Made by a program: the position numbers and the translations under genes
Notes under the pieces: generated by a model
The model's database searches: none
The model's input: the letters and a program-made list of their open reading frames with translations, nothing else
What the model was told of the DNA's origin: nothing
Shown here: positions 51,654 through 63,169 of the stretch, piece after piece
How positions within the stretch are numbered: the stretch's first letter is position 1
Layout: each line of letters opens with the position of its first letter
Source of the DNA: Nonomuraea endophytica
GTDB taxonomy: Bacteria > Actinomycetota > Actinomycetes > Streptosporangiales > Streptosporangiaceae
NCBI RefSeq assembly: GCF_014203235.1
Contig: NZ_JACHIN010000002.1
Location: 737,245 to 801,244 of the forward strand
Reading direction: 5' to 3'
Length of the DNA stretch: 64,000 nucleotides

Positions 51654-53207
51654 ATGCGGCGCACCTCCGCCTCCCTAGCCGCGGGCGCGCTCGTCGCGGC
51701 CCTCGCGTGGGCTTCCTCACCCGCCACCCCGGCCAGCGCGCTCGACCCCGCCGCCGGCGTGGCCGACCTGGCCACCGACATCAACAAGATCCTCGCCGAC
51801 TCCCGCCTCACCATCGCCCGCGCGGGCGTCGTGGTGAAGAGCGCGGCCAACGGCGAGGAGCTCTACGCCACCGACGCCGGCAAGTTACTCACCCCCGCCT
51901 CCAACACCAAGCTGTTCACCGCCGCGGCGGCCGCCGAGACGCTCGGCCTCGACTACCGTTTCACCACCTCCGTGCTGTCCTCCGGACGCAAGGTCGGCTC
52001 CGTCCTCACCGGCGACCTCGTCCTGCGCGGCACCGGCGACCCGACGATCCTCGCCGAGGACTACGACCGCCTGGCCGCCGCCGTGGCGGGCAAGGGCATC
52101 AAGGTCGTCACCGGCAAGCTCGTCGCGGACGACACCTGGTTCGACGGCCAGCGCCTCGGCAACGACTGGTCCTGGGACGACGAGACCGCGTACTACGCCG
52201 CGCCGATCTCGGCCCTGACCGCCTCCCCCGACCGCGACTACGACGCCGGCTCCATCGTCGCCTCGGTCGCCGCCGCGGGCTCGGCGGTGAAGGTCTCCAC
52301 GACGCCCGAGACGGACTACTTCAAGATCGTCAACCGGGCCACGGTGGGCGCCGAGACCAACGTCCTCATCGAACGCCAGCACGGCACCAGGACCGTCCTC
52401 ATCACCGGCACCGTGGCCGACCCGTACGACGAGTGGGTGGCCGTCGACGACCCCACGGCCTACGTGTCCACGTTGTTCCGCAAGTCGCTGGCCAAGCACG
52501 GGGTGAAGGTCCTCGGCCCGACCACCTCGGCCGCCGCGCCGTCCGGCGCCGCCGAGCTGGCCAAGCACGAGTCGATGCCGCTGAACGAGCTGTTCGTGCC
52601 GTTCATGAAGCTGAGCAACAACATCCACGCCGAGATCCTCACCAAGGCCATGGGCCGCAAGGTCGCCGGACAGGGCAGCTGGTCGGCCGGCCTCAAGGTC
52701 AGCACCGACTTCGCCAAGGCCAACGGCGTCCAGGTCATCAACATGCGCGACGGCTCCGGCCTGTCCCGCCGCGACGCCTTCACGCCCACGTCGATCACGC
52801 AACTGCTGAGCGCGGTGCGGGCCAAGCCGTGGTTCCCCGCCTACTACAACTCGCTGCCGATCGCGGGCGAGCAGGACCGCTTCGTGGGCGGGACGCTGCG
52901 CAGCCGCATGCGCGGCACCCCGGCCGCCGGAAACGTCCACGCCAAGACCGGCTCACTCACCGGCGTCACCTCCTTGTCCGGGTATGTGACGAGCGCGGAC
53001 GGGGAGCCGCTGGTGTTCGCGATCATGCTCAACCAGTACCTGTCCGGTGCCCCGAAGGACATCGAAGACAAGATCGCCATCCGCCTCGCCCAATTCTCCC
53101 GCACCAACCCGACCACGACCGATCTCCGCTCATCCTCACCGTCGTCGTCTTCTCCGTCTTCTCACGGCGATCTCGAGTGCTCCTGGCTCAAGCCCGCGTC
53201 CTGCTGA
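51654..53207 (+). CDS. dacB: D-alanyl-D-alanine carboxypeptidase/endopeptidase, PBP4 type
   Basis: A 517-residue S13 penicillin-binding protein with a signal peptide (ends near SPATPASA). The motifs are present: Ser83-x-x-Lys86 in PASNTKLF, Ser321-Asn-Asn, and Lys431-Thr-Gly. Trims D-Ala from stem peptides and may cut cross-links. The last 27 residues (RSSSPSSSSPSS, then CSWLKPASC) are unlike the family and precede a dispersed repeat. A small change near the stop may have extended the frame. Confidence 0.94.
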   Translation: MRRTSASLAAGALVAALAWASSPATPASALDPAAGVADLATDINKILADSRLTIARAGVVVKSAANGEELYATDAGKLLTPASNTKLFTAAAAAETLGLDYRFTTSVLSSGRKVGSVLTGDLVLRGTGDPTILAEDYDRLAAAVAGKGIKVVTGKLVADDTWFDGQRLGNDWSWDDETAYYAAPISALTASPDRDYDAGSIVASVAAAGSAVKVSTTPETDYFKIVNRATVGAETNVLIERQHGTRTVLITGTVADPYDEWVAVDDPTAYVSTLFRKSLAKHGVKVLGPTTSAAAPSGAAELAKHESMPLNELFVPFMKLSNNIHAEILTKAMGRKVAGQGSWSAGLKVSTDFAKANGVQVINMRDGSGLSRRDAFTPTSITQLLSAVRAKPWFPAYYNSLPIAGEQDRFVGGTLRSRMRGTPAAGNVHAKTGSLTGVTSLSGYVTSADGEPLVFAIMLNQYLSGAPKDIEDKIAIRLAQFSRTNPTTTDLRSSSPSSSSPSSHGDLECSWLKPASC

Positions 53208-53222
53208 ACCCTTCCATCCGTT

Positions 53223-53258
53223 ACGGCAAGCCGCCCTGCCCCCACCCCCCGCACGGGG
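53223..53258 (+). repeat. Dispersed repeat, partial copy D
   Basis: ACGGCAAGCCGCCCTGCC and CCCACCCC, matching the left end of the full repeat. It is in the opposite direction to copy C 100 bases away, so the two form facing ends of a 260-bp segment. Confidence 0.6.
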
Positions 53259-53359
53259 CTGGGGGCATTCCAGGGTCACGGCAGGCAGGCCGCGCGTGGC
53301 GGGCCGCCGTGACGCACGCCCCGCTGGCCAAAACCCCACCCTCTTGGCCGGCTACGCGG

Positions 53360-53480
53360 TTTTGGACCACTTGGCCGGTCGAGGTGGGCCGTTGCGGTGG
53401 GGACCACGTGCGACGTGAGAAGCGATCCCCACGATCTGCGCCCGCGCACGACGGCGGGTGGGGGTGGGGTGGCTTGCCGT
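53360..53480 (-). repeat. Dispersed 121-bp intergenic repeat, copy C
   Basis: Reverse complement of the sequence at 4091-4211 apart from about four bases. It includes the core TCGCTTCTCACGTCG and the GGTCCCCACCGCAACGG block. Located 150 bases after the carboxypeptidase stop. Confidence 0.85.
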
Positions 53481-53700
53481 ATTGGCAAGGGGCGGTTGTG
53501 AAGGTCTGGACGGCAACCCGCACGAAGAGTTTTGGCGCGGACGCGCGGCGGGGGATCTAGGTTTACCCAGGTGCGGGGGAGTTTTGTTACGAATGGGACA
53601 CCTGGGACTCCAGGTATAGGGTGGTTTTTCGGGACATGCCCGATGTGTGCGCACCAGAATGCGGGTTCGAAGCAGCGTCTAACCCCCATCGGAGGACAAC

Positions 53701-54558
53701 GTGCGCAGACAGCTCCAGGCACTTGCCTGCCTCGGAAGTCTGGCGGCATTGAGCACTCCCGTCACCGCCGCCCACGCCGCCACCCCCACCGCCGGCGCGG
53801 AGCTCTGCCAGATCGTCGCGGCCAAGCCGTACGTCGACGGCAAGGGCATGGTGCGCGGGGCCGCCGCGCGCAAGGGCTGCGACGACCCCGCCCGCCTGCG
53901 GGTACGGATCAAGCAGGCCCGTCCGGGCCCCGACCGCACGGTCAAGAGCGGCTCCAAGGTCATCACCAACGGCAGCATCGTGGCCGGAATCCGCTGCACC
54001 ACCACCCCCCGCACCTTCTACGTGATCGCCCTCGACTCCACCGGCCAGACCAGCAGGTCCAGGCCCGTGCGGCTGTCGTGCTCCACCACCCCGACCCCCA
54101 CCCCGACCCCCACGCCGTCGCCCAGCCCCACGGGCACCCCGGCTCCCACGCCCACCCCCACGAACGGCGGCGGCGTCGGCTCGGCCGTGGAGGAAGAGGT
54201 CGTCAAGCTCACCAACGCGGCGCGCGCGGCCGGCGGCTGCAAGCCCCTCACCCACGACCCCAAGCTGAACGCCGCGGCCAGGGGCCACTCGGCCGACATG
54301 GCCGCGAAGGGCTACTTCTCCCACACCTCCCAGGACGGCCGCTCCCCCGGTGACCGGATCAAGGCCGCAGGATTCGGCTCCATGAGCGCGTGGGGCGAGA
54401 ACATCGCCATGGGCCAGCGCACCGCCGCCTCCGTCGTGGACGGCTGGATGAAGAGCCCCGGCCACAAGGCGAACATCATGAACTGCAACTTCACCCACAT
54501 CGGCGCCGGCCAGGACCCGAAGGGCCCGCACTGGACCCAGGTCTTCGCCCGCCGCTGA
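53701..54558 (+). CDS. Secreted CAP-domain (SCP/PR1) protein
   Basis: A 285-residue protein: signal peptide about residues 1-26, a ~110-residue domain with paired cysteines (VAGIRCTT, SRPVRLSC), a Thr/Pro linker (residues 128-152), then a CAP domain (KGYFSHTSQDG, AWGENIAMG, GWMKSPGHKANIM). The CAP residues His, Glu, Glu and His are present. Function of bacterial CAP proteins is mostly unknown. The GTG at 53701 follows GGAGGAC. Confidence 0.9.
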   Translation: MRRQLQALACLGSLAALSTPVTAAHAATPTAGAELCQIVAAKPYVDGKGMVRGAAARKGCDDPARLRVRIKQARPGPDRTVKSGSKVITNGSIVAGIRCTTTPRTFYVIALDSTGQTSRSRPVRLSCSTTPTPTPTPTPSPSPTGTPAPTPTPTNGGGVGSAVEEEVVKLTNAARAAGGCKPLTHDPKLNAAARGHSADMAAKGYFSHTSQDGRSPGDRIKAAGFGSMSAWGENIAMGQRTAASVVDGWMKSPGHKANIMNCNFTHIGAGQDPKGPHWTQVFARR

Positions 54559-54848
54559 CCCGGCCCGACCACGGGAGCGCCGGGCGGCCTCCTCCGTGCG
54601 CAACGCGCCGGAATCCCACCTCGCCCAGGCGCTCCCCTCCAAGCGGGCCCGCCCTCCGTCCCTACCGCACAGGGATCGGGGGCGGGCCCGCGACCGCGCG
54701 CCCCCGACGCCCCCTGCCGCCCAGGGGCCGGAGGGCCGCTCACGCGGTCCGCGCCCCCTCTGCCGCTACTCCCCCCTCAGCGGTACGGCGGGCGGCGCGG
54801 ACCGCCGGACTTGACCCTCACACCGTGGCAGGCCGTTCACTGACCGGC

Positions 54849-55757
54849 ATGCTCACCTACCTGGGCTCCGGCCCCTACTGCTACAGCAACTCGCTCGCGA
54901 TGGCTCTCGGCGAGCACGCGCCACCCGTGGGCGTCATCGAAACACTGACCGGCGCCCCGTTCGGAGCACAGCTCATCGGCGGCGACACCCCGTTCTTCGA
55001 CCCATACGCATGGGACCCCGAGATCGGCCTGGACGCGGCGATCGAGTCGCTCGGCTGGACCTGCGTACGCACCTCGGGCGGCGCCCCTTCCGAAGCCCTG
55101 GCCCGCCTGCGTGCCGTCGACGGCCCCGCCCTGGCCGGTCCGCTCGACATGGAACTGCTGACCTACTCCCCCGAACCCGGCGGCGACCACTACGTCATGG
55201 TGCTCGCGGTGGACGGCGACACCGTCCTCCTCCACGACCCGGAGGGCTTCCCGTACGCCACGCTGCCCGTCGAGGACTTCCTCAAGTCCTGGCAGGCCGA
55301 GTCCGTCACGTACGAATCCGAGGGCTTCGTCCTGCGCACCGGCTTCACCCGGGTCCGCGAGGTGCCGTATATGGACGCGCTCCGCGGCTCGCTGCCCGGC
55401 GCGGCCCGCTGGCTGGCCGGACGCGACGACCTGCCGGTCCCGCCGGGCACGCTCGGCGGCGCGGAGGCCGTGCACGCGCTCGCCGACCTGGTGGAGTCCG
55501 GGCTGCCGCCGCAGACCCGCGGGCTGCTGACGGCCTTCGCCATCAGGGTCGGCGTGCGCCGCCTGTCCGACGCGTCGGCCTGCCTCGGCCTGCTCGGCCT
55601 GCCGGAGTCCGCCGCGGTGGCGGGCGACCAGGCCCGCCTGCTGGGCGCCTTCCAGTATCCGCTCACCACAGGCGACGACCCGGCCGCCGCGGAGGCCCTG
55701 CGCCGCCTGGCCCCGACGTACGTGACCCTGCACGACAAAATCCAGGCCCACCGGTAA
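54849..55757 (+). CDS. Hypothetical C39/BtrH-like protein
   Basis: A 302-residue soluble protein. The first 170 residues are like cysteine-peptidase-fold BtrH N-terminal domains: YCYSNSLAMAL has the Cys-containing motif, and GGDHYVMVLAVDGDTVLLHDPEG the His region. The rest is helical (HALADLVESGLPPQTRGLLTAFAIR). Such domains in antibiotic clusters transfer acyl groups; none is nearby. I use the ATG at 54849 because the frame upstream has no features. Function unknown. Confidence 0.7.
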   Translation: MLTYLGSGPYCYSNSLAMALGEHAPPVGVIETLTGAPFGAQLIGGDTPFFDPYAWDPEIGLDAAIESLGWTCVRTSGGAPSEALARLRAVDGPALAGPLDMELLTYSPEPGGDHYVMVLAVDGDTVLLHDPEGFPYATLPVEDFLKSWQAESVTYESEGFVLRTGFTRVREVPYMDALRGSLPGAARWLAGRDDLPVPPGTLGGAEAVHALADLVESGLPPQTRGLLTAFAIRVGVRRLSDASACLGLLGLPESAAVAGDQARLLGAFQYPLTTGDDPAAAEALRRLAPTYVTLHDKIQAHR

Positions 55758-55817
55758 ACCAGGCTCGACTGACCTGCGGGCCAAGGCGAGGTGCACCCAA
55801 GCCGCAGGCCCGTGCGG

Positions 55818-56324
55818 TCAGTCGTCCAGGAGGGCGAGGAAGTCGCGCAGCATGCCGGGCAGTTGCTCCCGTTCCCGGCGCGGGAGCCGCTCGAACACCT
55901 CGCGCTGCGCCGCCAGCCCCGCCGTGACGGCCTGGTCGGCCACCTCCAGCCCGCGCGCCGTCAGCGTGATCACCAGGCCGCGCCGGTCGTCGGGGTCGGG
56001 TGAGCGGGTGACCAGCCCGGCCTTCTCCAGCCGGTCGAGCCGCCCGGTCATCCCGCCGGAGGTCAGCATCAGCGACGCCGCCAGCGCCTTCGGCGACAGC
56101 TGGTACGGCTCGCCCGACCGCCGCAGCGTGGCCACCACGTCGAACTCGCCCCTGCTGATCCCGAACCGGGCATGAACCTGCTCCTGCCTGACACCCATCC
56201 GCTGCGAGATGCGGTAGATCCGCCCGAACACCTCCATGGCCTGGGTCTCCAGGTCGGGCCGTTCGCGGGCCCACTGCTCGATGATGCGGTCGACGTCGTC
56301 CACGATTCCCAGAATAGCTTGCAT
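55818..56324 (-). CDS. MarR family transcriptional regulator
   Basis: A 168-residue winged-helix regulator: YQLSPKALAASLMLTSGGMTGRLDRLEKAGLVTRSPDPDDRRG-like MarR helix-turn-helix and wing near residues 75-120. It lies divergent from an EamA transporter with 30 bp between the starts, over which an inverted repeat runs. It should repress the transporter and itself until a ligand binds. Confidence 0.92.
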   Translation of the reverse strand: MQAILGIVDDVDRIIEQWARERPDLETQAMEVFGRIYRISQRMGVRQEQVHARFGISRGEFDVVATLRRSGEPYQLSPKALAASLMLTSGGMTGRLDRLEKAGLVTRSPDPDDRRGLVITLTARGLEVADQAVTAGLAAQREVFERLPRREREQLPGMLRDFLALLDD

Positions 56325-56354
56325 CTAAGTAGCTTAAGGTTAAGATACTTAGAT
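56323..56354. promoter_or_regulatory. MarR operator
   Basis: ATCTAAGTA and TACTTAGAT are perfect 9-base arms, 14 bases apart, spanning both start codons (56324 and 56355). Such a site would block both genes. Confidence 0.7.
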
Positions 56355-57296
56355 ATGAGAGACTTTCGGCTTGTCGCCTTCACCGCGGTCGCGCCCGCGC
56401 TCTGGGGCACCACCTACCTCGTGACCACCGAGTTCCTGCCCGCGAACAGGCCGCTGCTGGCCGCCGCCGTCCGCGCGTTGCCCGCCGGACTGCTGCTGAT
56501 CGCCACCGTGGCCCTGCTCGCCGGACGGCTGGCGCTGCCGAAGCACGCGTGGTGGTGGCGTTCGGCCCTGCTCGGGTTCCTGAACATCGGGTTGTTCTTC
56601 GCCTTGCTCTTCGTCGGCGCCTACCGGCTGCCCGGCGGCGTGGCCGCGGTCCTCGGGGCGTTGGGTCCGTTCGTGGTGGCCGCGCTGGCGTACCTGCTGC
56701 TGCGTGAGCGGCCGGGCGGGCGGGCCATGCTCGGCGCGGTCATCGGCGTGGTCGGGGTGGCCCTGCTCGTGCTCCGCTCCACGGTCGCTTTGGACGCGAT
56801 CGGGCTGGCGGCGGCGGCCGGAGGAATGGTCGTGATGTCGCTGGGCACCGTGCTCGGCCGCCGCTGGGGCGCGCCCGAGGGGTTCGCGAACCGCTCCACC
56901 GCGCTGCTGGCGCTGACCGGCTGGCAGCTGACGTGGGGCGGGTTGTTGCTGGTGCCGTTCATGTTCCTGATCGAGGGCGCGCTGCCGTCCTTCACGCTCA
57001 CCAACCTCGGCGGCTACGCCTATCTCACGCTCGTCGGCACCGCGCTGGCTTATGTCCTGTGGTTCCGCGGCGTCACCACGCTCGCCCCCACCCGCGTCAC
57101 GGTCCTCGCCCTGCTCAGCCCGGTGGTGGCGGCCGTCCTCGGCTGGGCCGCGCTCGGCCAGTCCCTGTCGCCCGGCCAGCTCCTCGGCGCCGCGGCGGTC
57201 CTAGGCGCGATCCTGCTGGGCGCCTCCCGGCCGCGCCGCTCCGAGCCGCCCGTCGCCCCCACGGCCGAGCCGCTGGCCCCGGCTAGGCGAGCGTGA
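56355..57296 (+). CDS. EamA/DMT family transporter
   Basis: A 313-residue membrane protein with ten spans in two EamA repeats (ALWGTTYLVTTEFLPANRPL starts the first; LTGWQLTWGG starts the second). Likely exports small metabolites. It is divergent from MarR and overlaps the LuxR-like gene by 14 bases at the end. Confidence 0.92.
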   Translation: MRDFRLVAFTAVAPALWGTTYLVTTEFLPANRPLLAAAVRALPAGLLLIATVALLAGRLALPKHAWWWRSALLGFLNIGLFFALLFVGAYRLPGGVAAVLGALGPFVVAALAYLLLRERPGGRAMLGAVIGVVGVALLVLRSTVALDAIGLAAAAGGMVVMSLGTVLGRRWGAPEGFANRSTALLALTGWQLTWGGLLLVPFMFLIEGALPSFTLTNLGGYAYLTLVGTALAYVLWFRGVTTLAPTRVTVLALLSPVVAAVLGWAALGQSLSPGQLLGAAAVLGAILLGASRPRRSEPPVAPTAEPLAPARRA

Positions 57297-60073
57297 GCCT
57301 GATCAGCTCTCTGCGCGAGGAGACGCCGAGCTTGGGATAGGCCTTGTAGAGGTGGTACTCGACGGTCCGCGGGCTCAGGAACAGCTTGGCCGCGATCTCC
57401 CTGCTGCTCGCTCCGTCGGCCGCCAGCCGTACCACCTGGAGCTCCTGCGGCGTCAGCCGGTCGAGCAGGTCGGCCGCGGCGGGCGTCGCGGCCGAGCCGC
57501 CCGCGATCCGCAACTCGGCCCGCGCCCGCTCGGCCCACGGCCGCGCACGCAGCCGTTCGAACGTCTCCAACGCCGACCCCAGCAGCCCCCTCGCGTCGGC
57601 GCGGCGCCGCTCACGCCGCAACCACTCGCCGTAGAGAAGCTCGGTCCGCGCGCGCTCGAAGGGCCGGCTCGTCCCCTCATGCAGCTGTACGGCCCGCGCG
57701 AAGTGAGCCTCGTCGTCGGTCAGCAAGGCCAGGCAGCGCTCGGCCATCGACAGCGCCCAGGGCTGCCCGCCGGCGGCCGACCACTCGCGCAGCGCGCGCA
57801 ACGGCTCCCGCGCCGCCTCCGGCGCGCCGACCCTGACGGCGGCCTCCACGAGATCCCCGGTCGCGCCCATGAGCACACCCGCGTGCCCGCCGGGACCCTG
57901 ACGGGCGGCGAGCAGGCGGTCGAGCGCCTCCTGGGGACGTCCGAGGCCCAGGTCGAGCAGGCTCAGCATCGTGTCGGCGGCGACCCGGCCGGTGGCGGTG
58001 GAGTGGCGGGTGAGTTCCAGGCAGCGTTCCTCGTCGCCCTCGATCGCGGCGATCCTGGCCAGGACCGTGTCGAGCTGCCCGGCCCGGCGGCGCAGCCCGG
58101 TGTCGCGGGCGATCGCCGCCGCCTCGGCCACGGACGCCTCGGCGTCGCGGTGGAGCCCGGCCACGACCTGTATCTGGGCGAGCGCCTGGAGGGCGTCGGG
58201 CAGCGCGCCGACCAGCCCGTAGCGGCGGCACATGGCCACCTCCTCGGCCGCCCTGGCGAGGGCGGCGGCGTCGTCGCCCACGATCCAGCCCAGGTGCACC
58301 GCCCGCATCCGCGGCCCGCCCTCCTCCCGCGCGGCGGTCGTGAGCAGGCGGACACCCTCGGAGTGGTCGCCGGAGATCAGCGCGGCCATGCCGCGCGCCG
58401 CCGGGTCCGGCCGTCCCAGGGACTCCAGCCGGTCGGCGGCCACCTCCACGATGTCCGGCATACCGGCGAACCAGGCGTAGTCGGCGGCGGTGCGCAACAT
58501 CCCGGCCGCCACGTCCACGGGCGCCGTTCCTGCGGCCTCCACGAGGATGGCGGCGGCGTCGCCCGCGTCGCCGCGCTCCAGCTCCACCGCGGCGCGCACC
58601 CGGGCCGCCGTCGCCGGCGCTGGCCCGGCGGAGGTGAGTGCGCGGGTCTGCTCGGCCAGGTCGGCCGCGAGGTCGACGTCACCGGCGGACAGGGCGAGCG
58701 TGGCGGCCTCGGCCAGGCGGACGGCGCGTTCGTCCTGGTCGGGGGTGAGGTGGGCGGCCTGCCGGTAGAGGTGCGCGGCGGCGGCGCAGGCGGTGCGGAG
58801 CCTGGCCCGCTCGGCGGCGGCCACCAGTTCGGCCGCCGTCTCCTGGTCGGGGGCGATCGTGACCAGGGACAGATGCAGGGCGCGGGTGTCGGGGTCGTCG
58901 GCCGCGCCCGCCAGCGCCCGGTGCGCGGCCATCCGCCGGGCCATGGGCATGCCACGGTAGGCGGCGGTGGCGATCAGCGGGTGCCGGAAGGCGATCCCGG
59001 CCCCGGTGACCCGGATCAGCGCGGCACGCTCGGCAGGCTGCAGATCGTCAAGCCCGGCCCCGAACTCCCTCCCCGCCACCAACACCGCCCGCAAATCCCG
59101 CCCCTCCTGCCCAAAACCCCCAAAAGACCCAGAAGACCGGGAAGAGCCGGCGATGCCGGACAGGCCGGACGAGCCCGAGGGCCCCCGGGACGAGCCGCGG
59201 GAGCCGGACGAGCCCGAGGGGCCGTGGGAGGTGGGCGAGCCGGAGGGGTTGGCCTCGACGTGGGCGCTGCCTGCGGCGGCGGTGAGGAGCAGCATGAGCT
59301 GGGTCCGTTCCGGCAGGACCGCGATCTGTGCCCGGAAGGCGGCCAGCACCCGATCGGCCACCGGCAGCGGCTCGCCCCGCCCGCCCTCGGGCGCGGCCGC
59401 CGCGAACTCACGCAGCGCCAGCGGGTTGCCGCCCGACTCGGCCAGCACACGTTCCCGCAACGCGGGCGCCAGCCCGTACGCGCCCAGCAAAAGACCGGCG
59501 TCATCGGCCCCAAGCCGCTCGGGACGCAGCTCAGCCAGCCCCGGCGCGTCGAACCCCTCCGGCCGCGCCGCGAACACCATGGCCACCCCCGTCGGCGCCG
59601 AGCCGCCGGGCGGCGAAGGTCAGCGCGTCCGTGCTGGCCCGGTCCAGCCATTGCGCGTCGTCCACCAGGCACAGGACAGGCTGCTCGCCCGCCAGCTCGG
59701 CCAGCAGCGTCAACACGGCCAGCCCGATCCTGAACCGGTCGCTGGGCGCCTCGTCCGCCGCCGGGCCGCCCAGGACGGAGTGCAGCGCGCGGGCCTGGGC
59801 CTCGGGCAGATCATCCAGCCGGGACTGCAACGGCCACAACAGCCCGACCAGTCCGGCAAAGGCCAGGTCGGCCTCGGCCTCGACGCCGGTCACCCTGACC
59901 ACCCGCACCCCGTCGACCCCGGCCCGCTCGGCGGTCCAGTCGAGCAGCGCCGACTTGCCGATGCCCGCCTCGCCGCGCAGGACCAGCGCCCCGCTCCGTC
60001 CCTCCAGGGCGTCGGTGACCAAGGCCCCGAGCGCGGCTTGCTCGGCGCGCCTGCCGTGCAGCACGTGGCCCAC
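57283..60073 (-). pseudogene. LuxR-family ATPase regulator, frameshifted
   Basis: Reads as one 930-codon gene with a +1 frameshift. The first part (59531-60073) carries Walker A GEAGIGKSALL and Walker B VLCLVDDAQWLD, then runs to FAARRLGAD. The second frame (57283-59586) continues with VAMVFAARPEGFDAPGL, tetratricopeptide-like helices, and ends in a LuxR helix-turn-helix (LTPQELQVVRLAADGASSREIAAKLFLSPRTV). The frames join exactly if one base of a CCCCC run (59586-59590) is removed. A Gly/Ser-rich stretch of about 50 residues near 59105-59250 is inserted in the helical part. Intact, it would be a LAL-type regulator. Confidence 0.8.
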
Positions 60074-60175
60074 CGGACACCCCCGAAGTTCCGTAACCCA
60101 ACCCAGAAATCCTACTGATTCGCGGTACGTAGACCTTTCCTACGGTGGTGACCAGCCGTTTTAAGGAGTTTGACC

Positions 60176-61585
60176 GTGAATGAGAAACGTGGGATGAGCC
60201 TGGCTCTCCTGGCGTTCGCCAACCTGATCACCTCACTGGATTTCACCATCGTCTACGTCGCCTTGCCGGACATCGCGCGGGAGGTCGGGTTCACCCCGCA
60301 CTCGCTGCAGTGGGTGGTGAGCGCCTACGCGGTGCTGTTCGGCGGGTTCCTGCTGCTCGGCGGCCGGTTGGCGGACCTGGTGGGCCGGCGCAGGATGTTC
60401 GCCGCCGGCCTCAGCCTGTACGGCGTGGGCTCCCTGCTCGGCGGCCTGGCCCCCTCCCCCGCCCTGCTGATCGTGGCCAGGATGCTCCAGGGACTCGGCG
60501 GGGCGATCCTCGCACCGGCCACGCTTTCCCTGGTCAACACCATGTTCCCGGCCGGCAGTGCCCGTACCAGAGCGTTGACCGTGTGGGCGACCGGCGGCGC
60601 GGCGGGGCTGAGCCTCGGCTCGCTGCTCGGCGGCGCGCTCACCAACTGGCTCGGCTGGCAGTGGGTCTTCTTCGTCAACGTGCCGCTGGCCCTCATCGGC
60701 CTCGCCCTCGCGCCCGGCCTGCTGGTCGCCGACGGCGCGCGGGAGCGCGGGCGGACCTTCGACCTGCCCGGCGCCCTCACCGGTACGGCCGGCGTCACGC
60801 TCCTGGTGTTCGCCGTCGCCCAGGGACCGGAGGCGGGCTGGACCTCGACCCCGGTCATCGTCTCGGCCCTGCTGGCCGCGGCCCTGCTGGCGGCGTTCCT
60901 GATGGTGGAGAAACGCAGTTCCAGCCCCCTGATGCCGCTGAGGCTGTTCGGCAACCGGAGCCTGAGCGCCGCCGCCGTGGTCATCCTGGTGTTCGGGCTG
61001 ACCCTGCAGGCGATCCCGTACTTCCTGACGCTCTACTTCCAGGGCGTGCTCGGGTTCACCGCGCTGCAGACCGGGGTCGCCTTCCTCGGCCCGACCCTGT
61101 CCATCACGTTCGGCAACACGATCAGCGAGCGCCTGATCGGCCGGCTCGGCACCAGGACCACGCTCATCGCCGGCATCCTCGCGGGCGCCGCGGGCAGCGC
61201 GCTGCTCGGGCCGGGGATGACGGCGGACGGGTCGTACCTGACCGTGCTGGCCGGCATCGTGGTCGTCGGCCTGGGGATGGGCCTGATCTACCCGGCCATG
61301 TTCAACGCGGTGGGCAGCGGTGTGGACGGCTCCGAGCAGGGCACCGCCTCCGGCATCGCCAACACCGCGCTCCAGGTGGGTTCGGGGGCCGGGCTGGCGG
61401 TGCTGGTGGCCGTGGCCAACGCCGGGCTGGGCGGGCTGTCCGGTGAGGCGCTGCGCGCGGCCACCGCCGACGGCCTCGCGGTCGCCGCCTACGTCGCCGC
61501 GGCCGGATCGCTGCTCGGCGTCCTGGCCGCGCTGCGCCTGCCCGGCCTGTCCAGGACCCCGGTCCTGGCGGAGGACAGCGTCTGA
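60176..61585 (+). CDS. MFS multidrug exporter, DHA2 type
   Basis: A 469-residue transporter of 14 spans (ITSLDFTIVYVALPDI has motif D1 of this group; GRLADLVGRRRMF is motif A; LQGLGGAILAPATLSLV motif C). It starts at GTG 60176 with AAGGAG seven bases upstream; an earlier TTG at 60170 lies inside the ribosome-binding spacing. Drug or metabolite export is expected. No regulator is intact nearby other than the frameshifted LuxR-like gene. Confidence 0.93.
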   Translation: MNEKRGMSLALLAFANLITSLDFTIVYVALPDIAREVGFTPHSLQWVVSAYAVLFGGFLLLGGRLADLVGRRRMFAAGLSLYGVGSLLGGLAPSPALLIVARMLQGLGGAILAPATLSLVNTMFPAGSARTRALTVWATGGAAGLSLGSLLGGALTNWLGWQWVFFVNVPLALIGLALAPGLLVADGARERGRTFDLPGALTGTAGVTLLVFAVAQGPEAGWTSTPVIVSALLAAALLAAFLMVEKRSSSPLMPLRLFGNRSLSAAAVVILVFGLTLQAIPYFLTLYFQGVLGFTALQTGVAFLGPTLSITFGNTISERLIGRLGTRTTLIAGILAGAAGSALLGPGMTADGSYLTVLAGIVVVGLGMGLIYPAMFNAVGSGVDGSEQGTASGIANTALQVGSGAGLAVLVAVANAGLGGLSGEALRAATADGLAVAAYVAAAGSLLGVLAALRLPGLSRTPVLAEDSV

Positions 61586-61590
61586 AAAGC

Positions 61591-61628
61591 CCTGAGGGGT
61601 GGCCACCTGGCGGCGGCCACCCCTCAGG
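61591..61628. terminator. Terminator between DHA2 exporter and ilvC
   Basis: CCTGAGGGGTGGCC and GGCCACCCCTCAGG form a perfect 14-bp stem between the two convergent genes. Confidence 0.85.
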
Positions 61629-61637
61629 AAAGCGTGA

Positions 61638-63168
<1,531 letters not shown>

Positions 63169-63169
<1 letters not shown>

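Larger units (their letters stand above)
53208..53700. other. Intergenic region with two facing repeat copies
   Basis: About 490 bases between the carboxypeptidase and the CAP gene. It holds the partial repeat at 53223, the full inverted copy at 53360-53480, and a GC-rich stretch ending in GGAGGACAAC before the GTG at 53701. No gene is supported. Confidence 0.6.
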
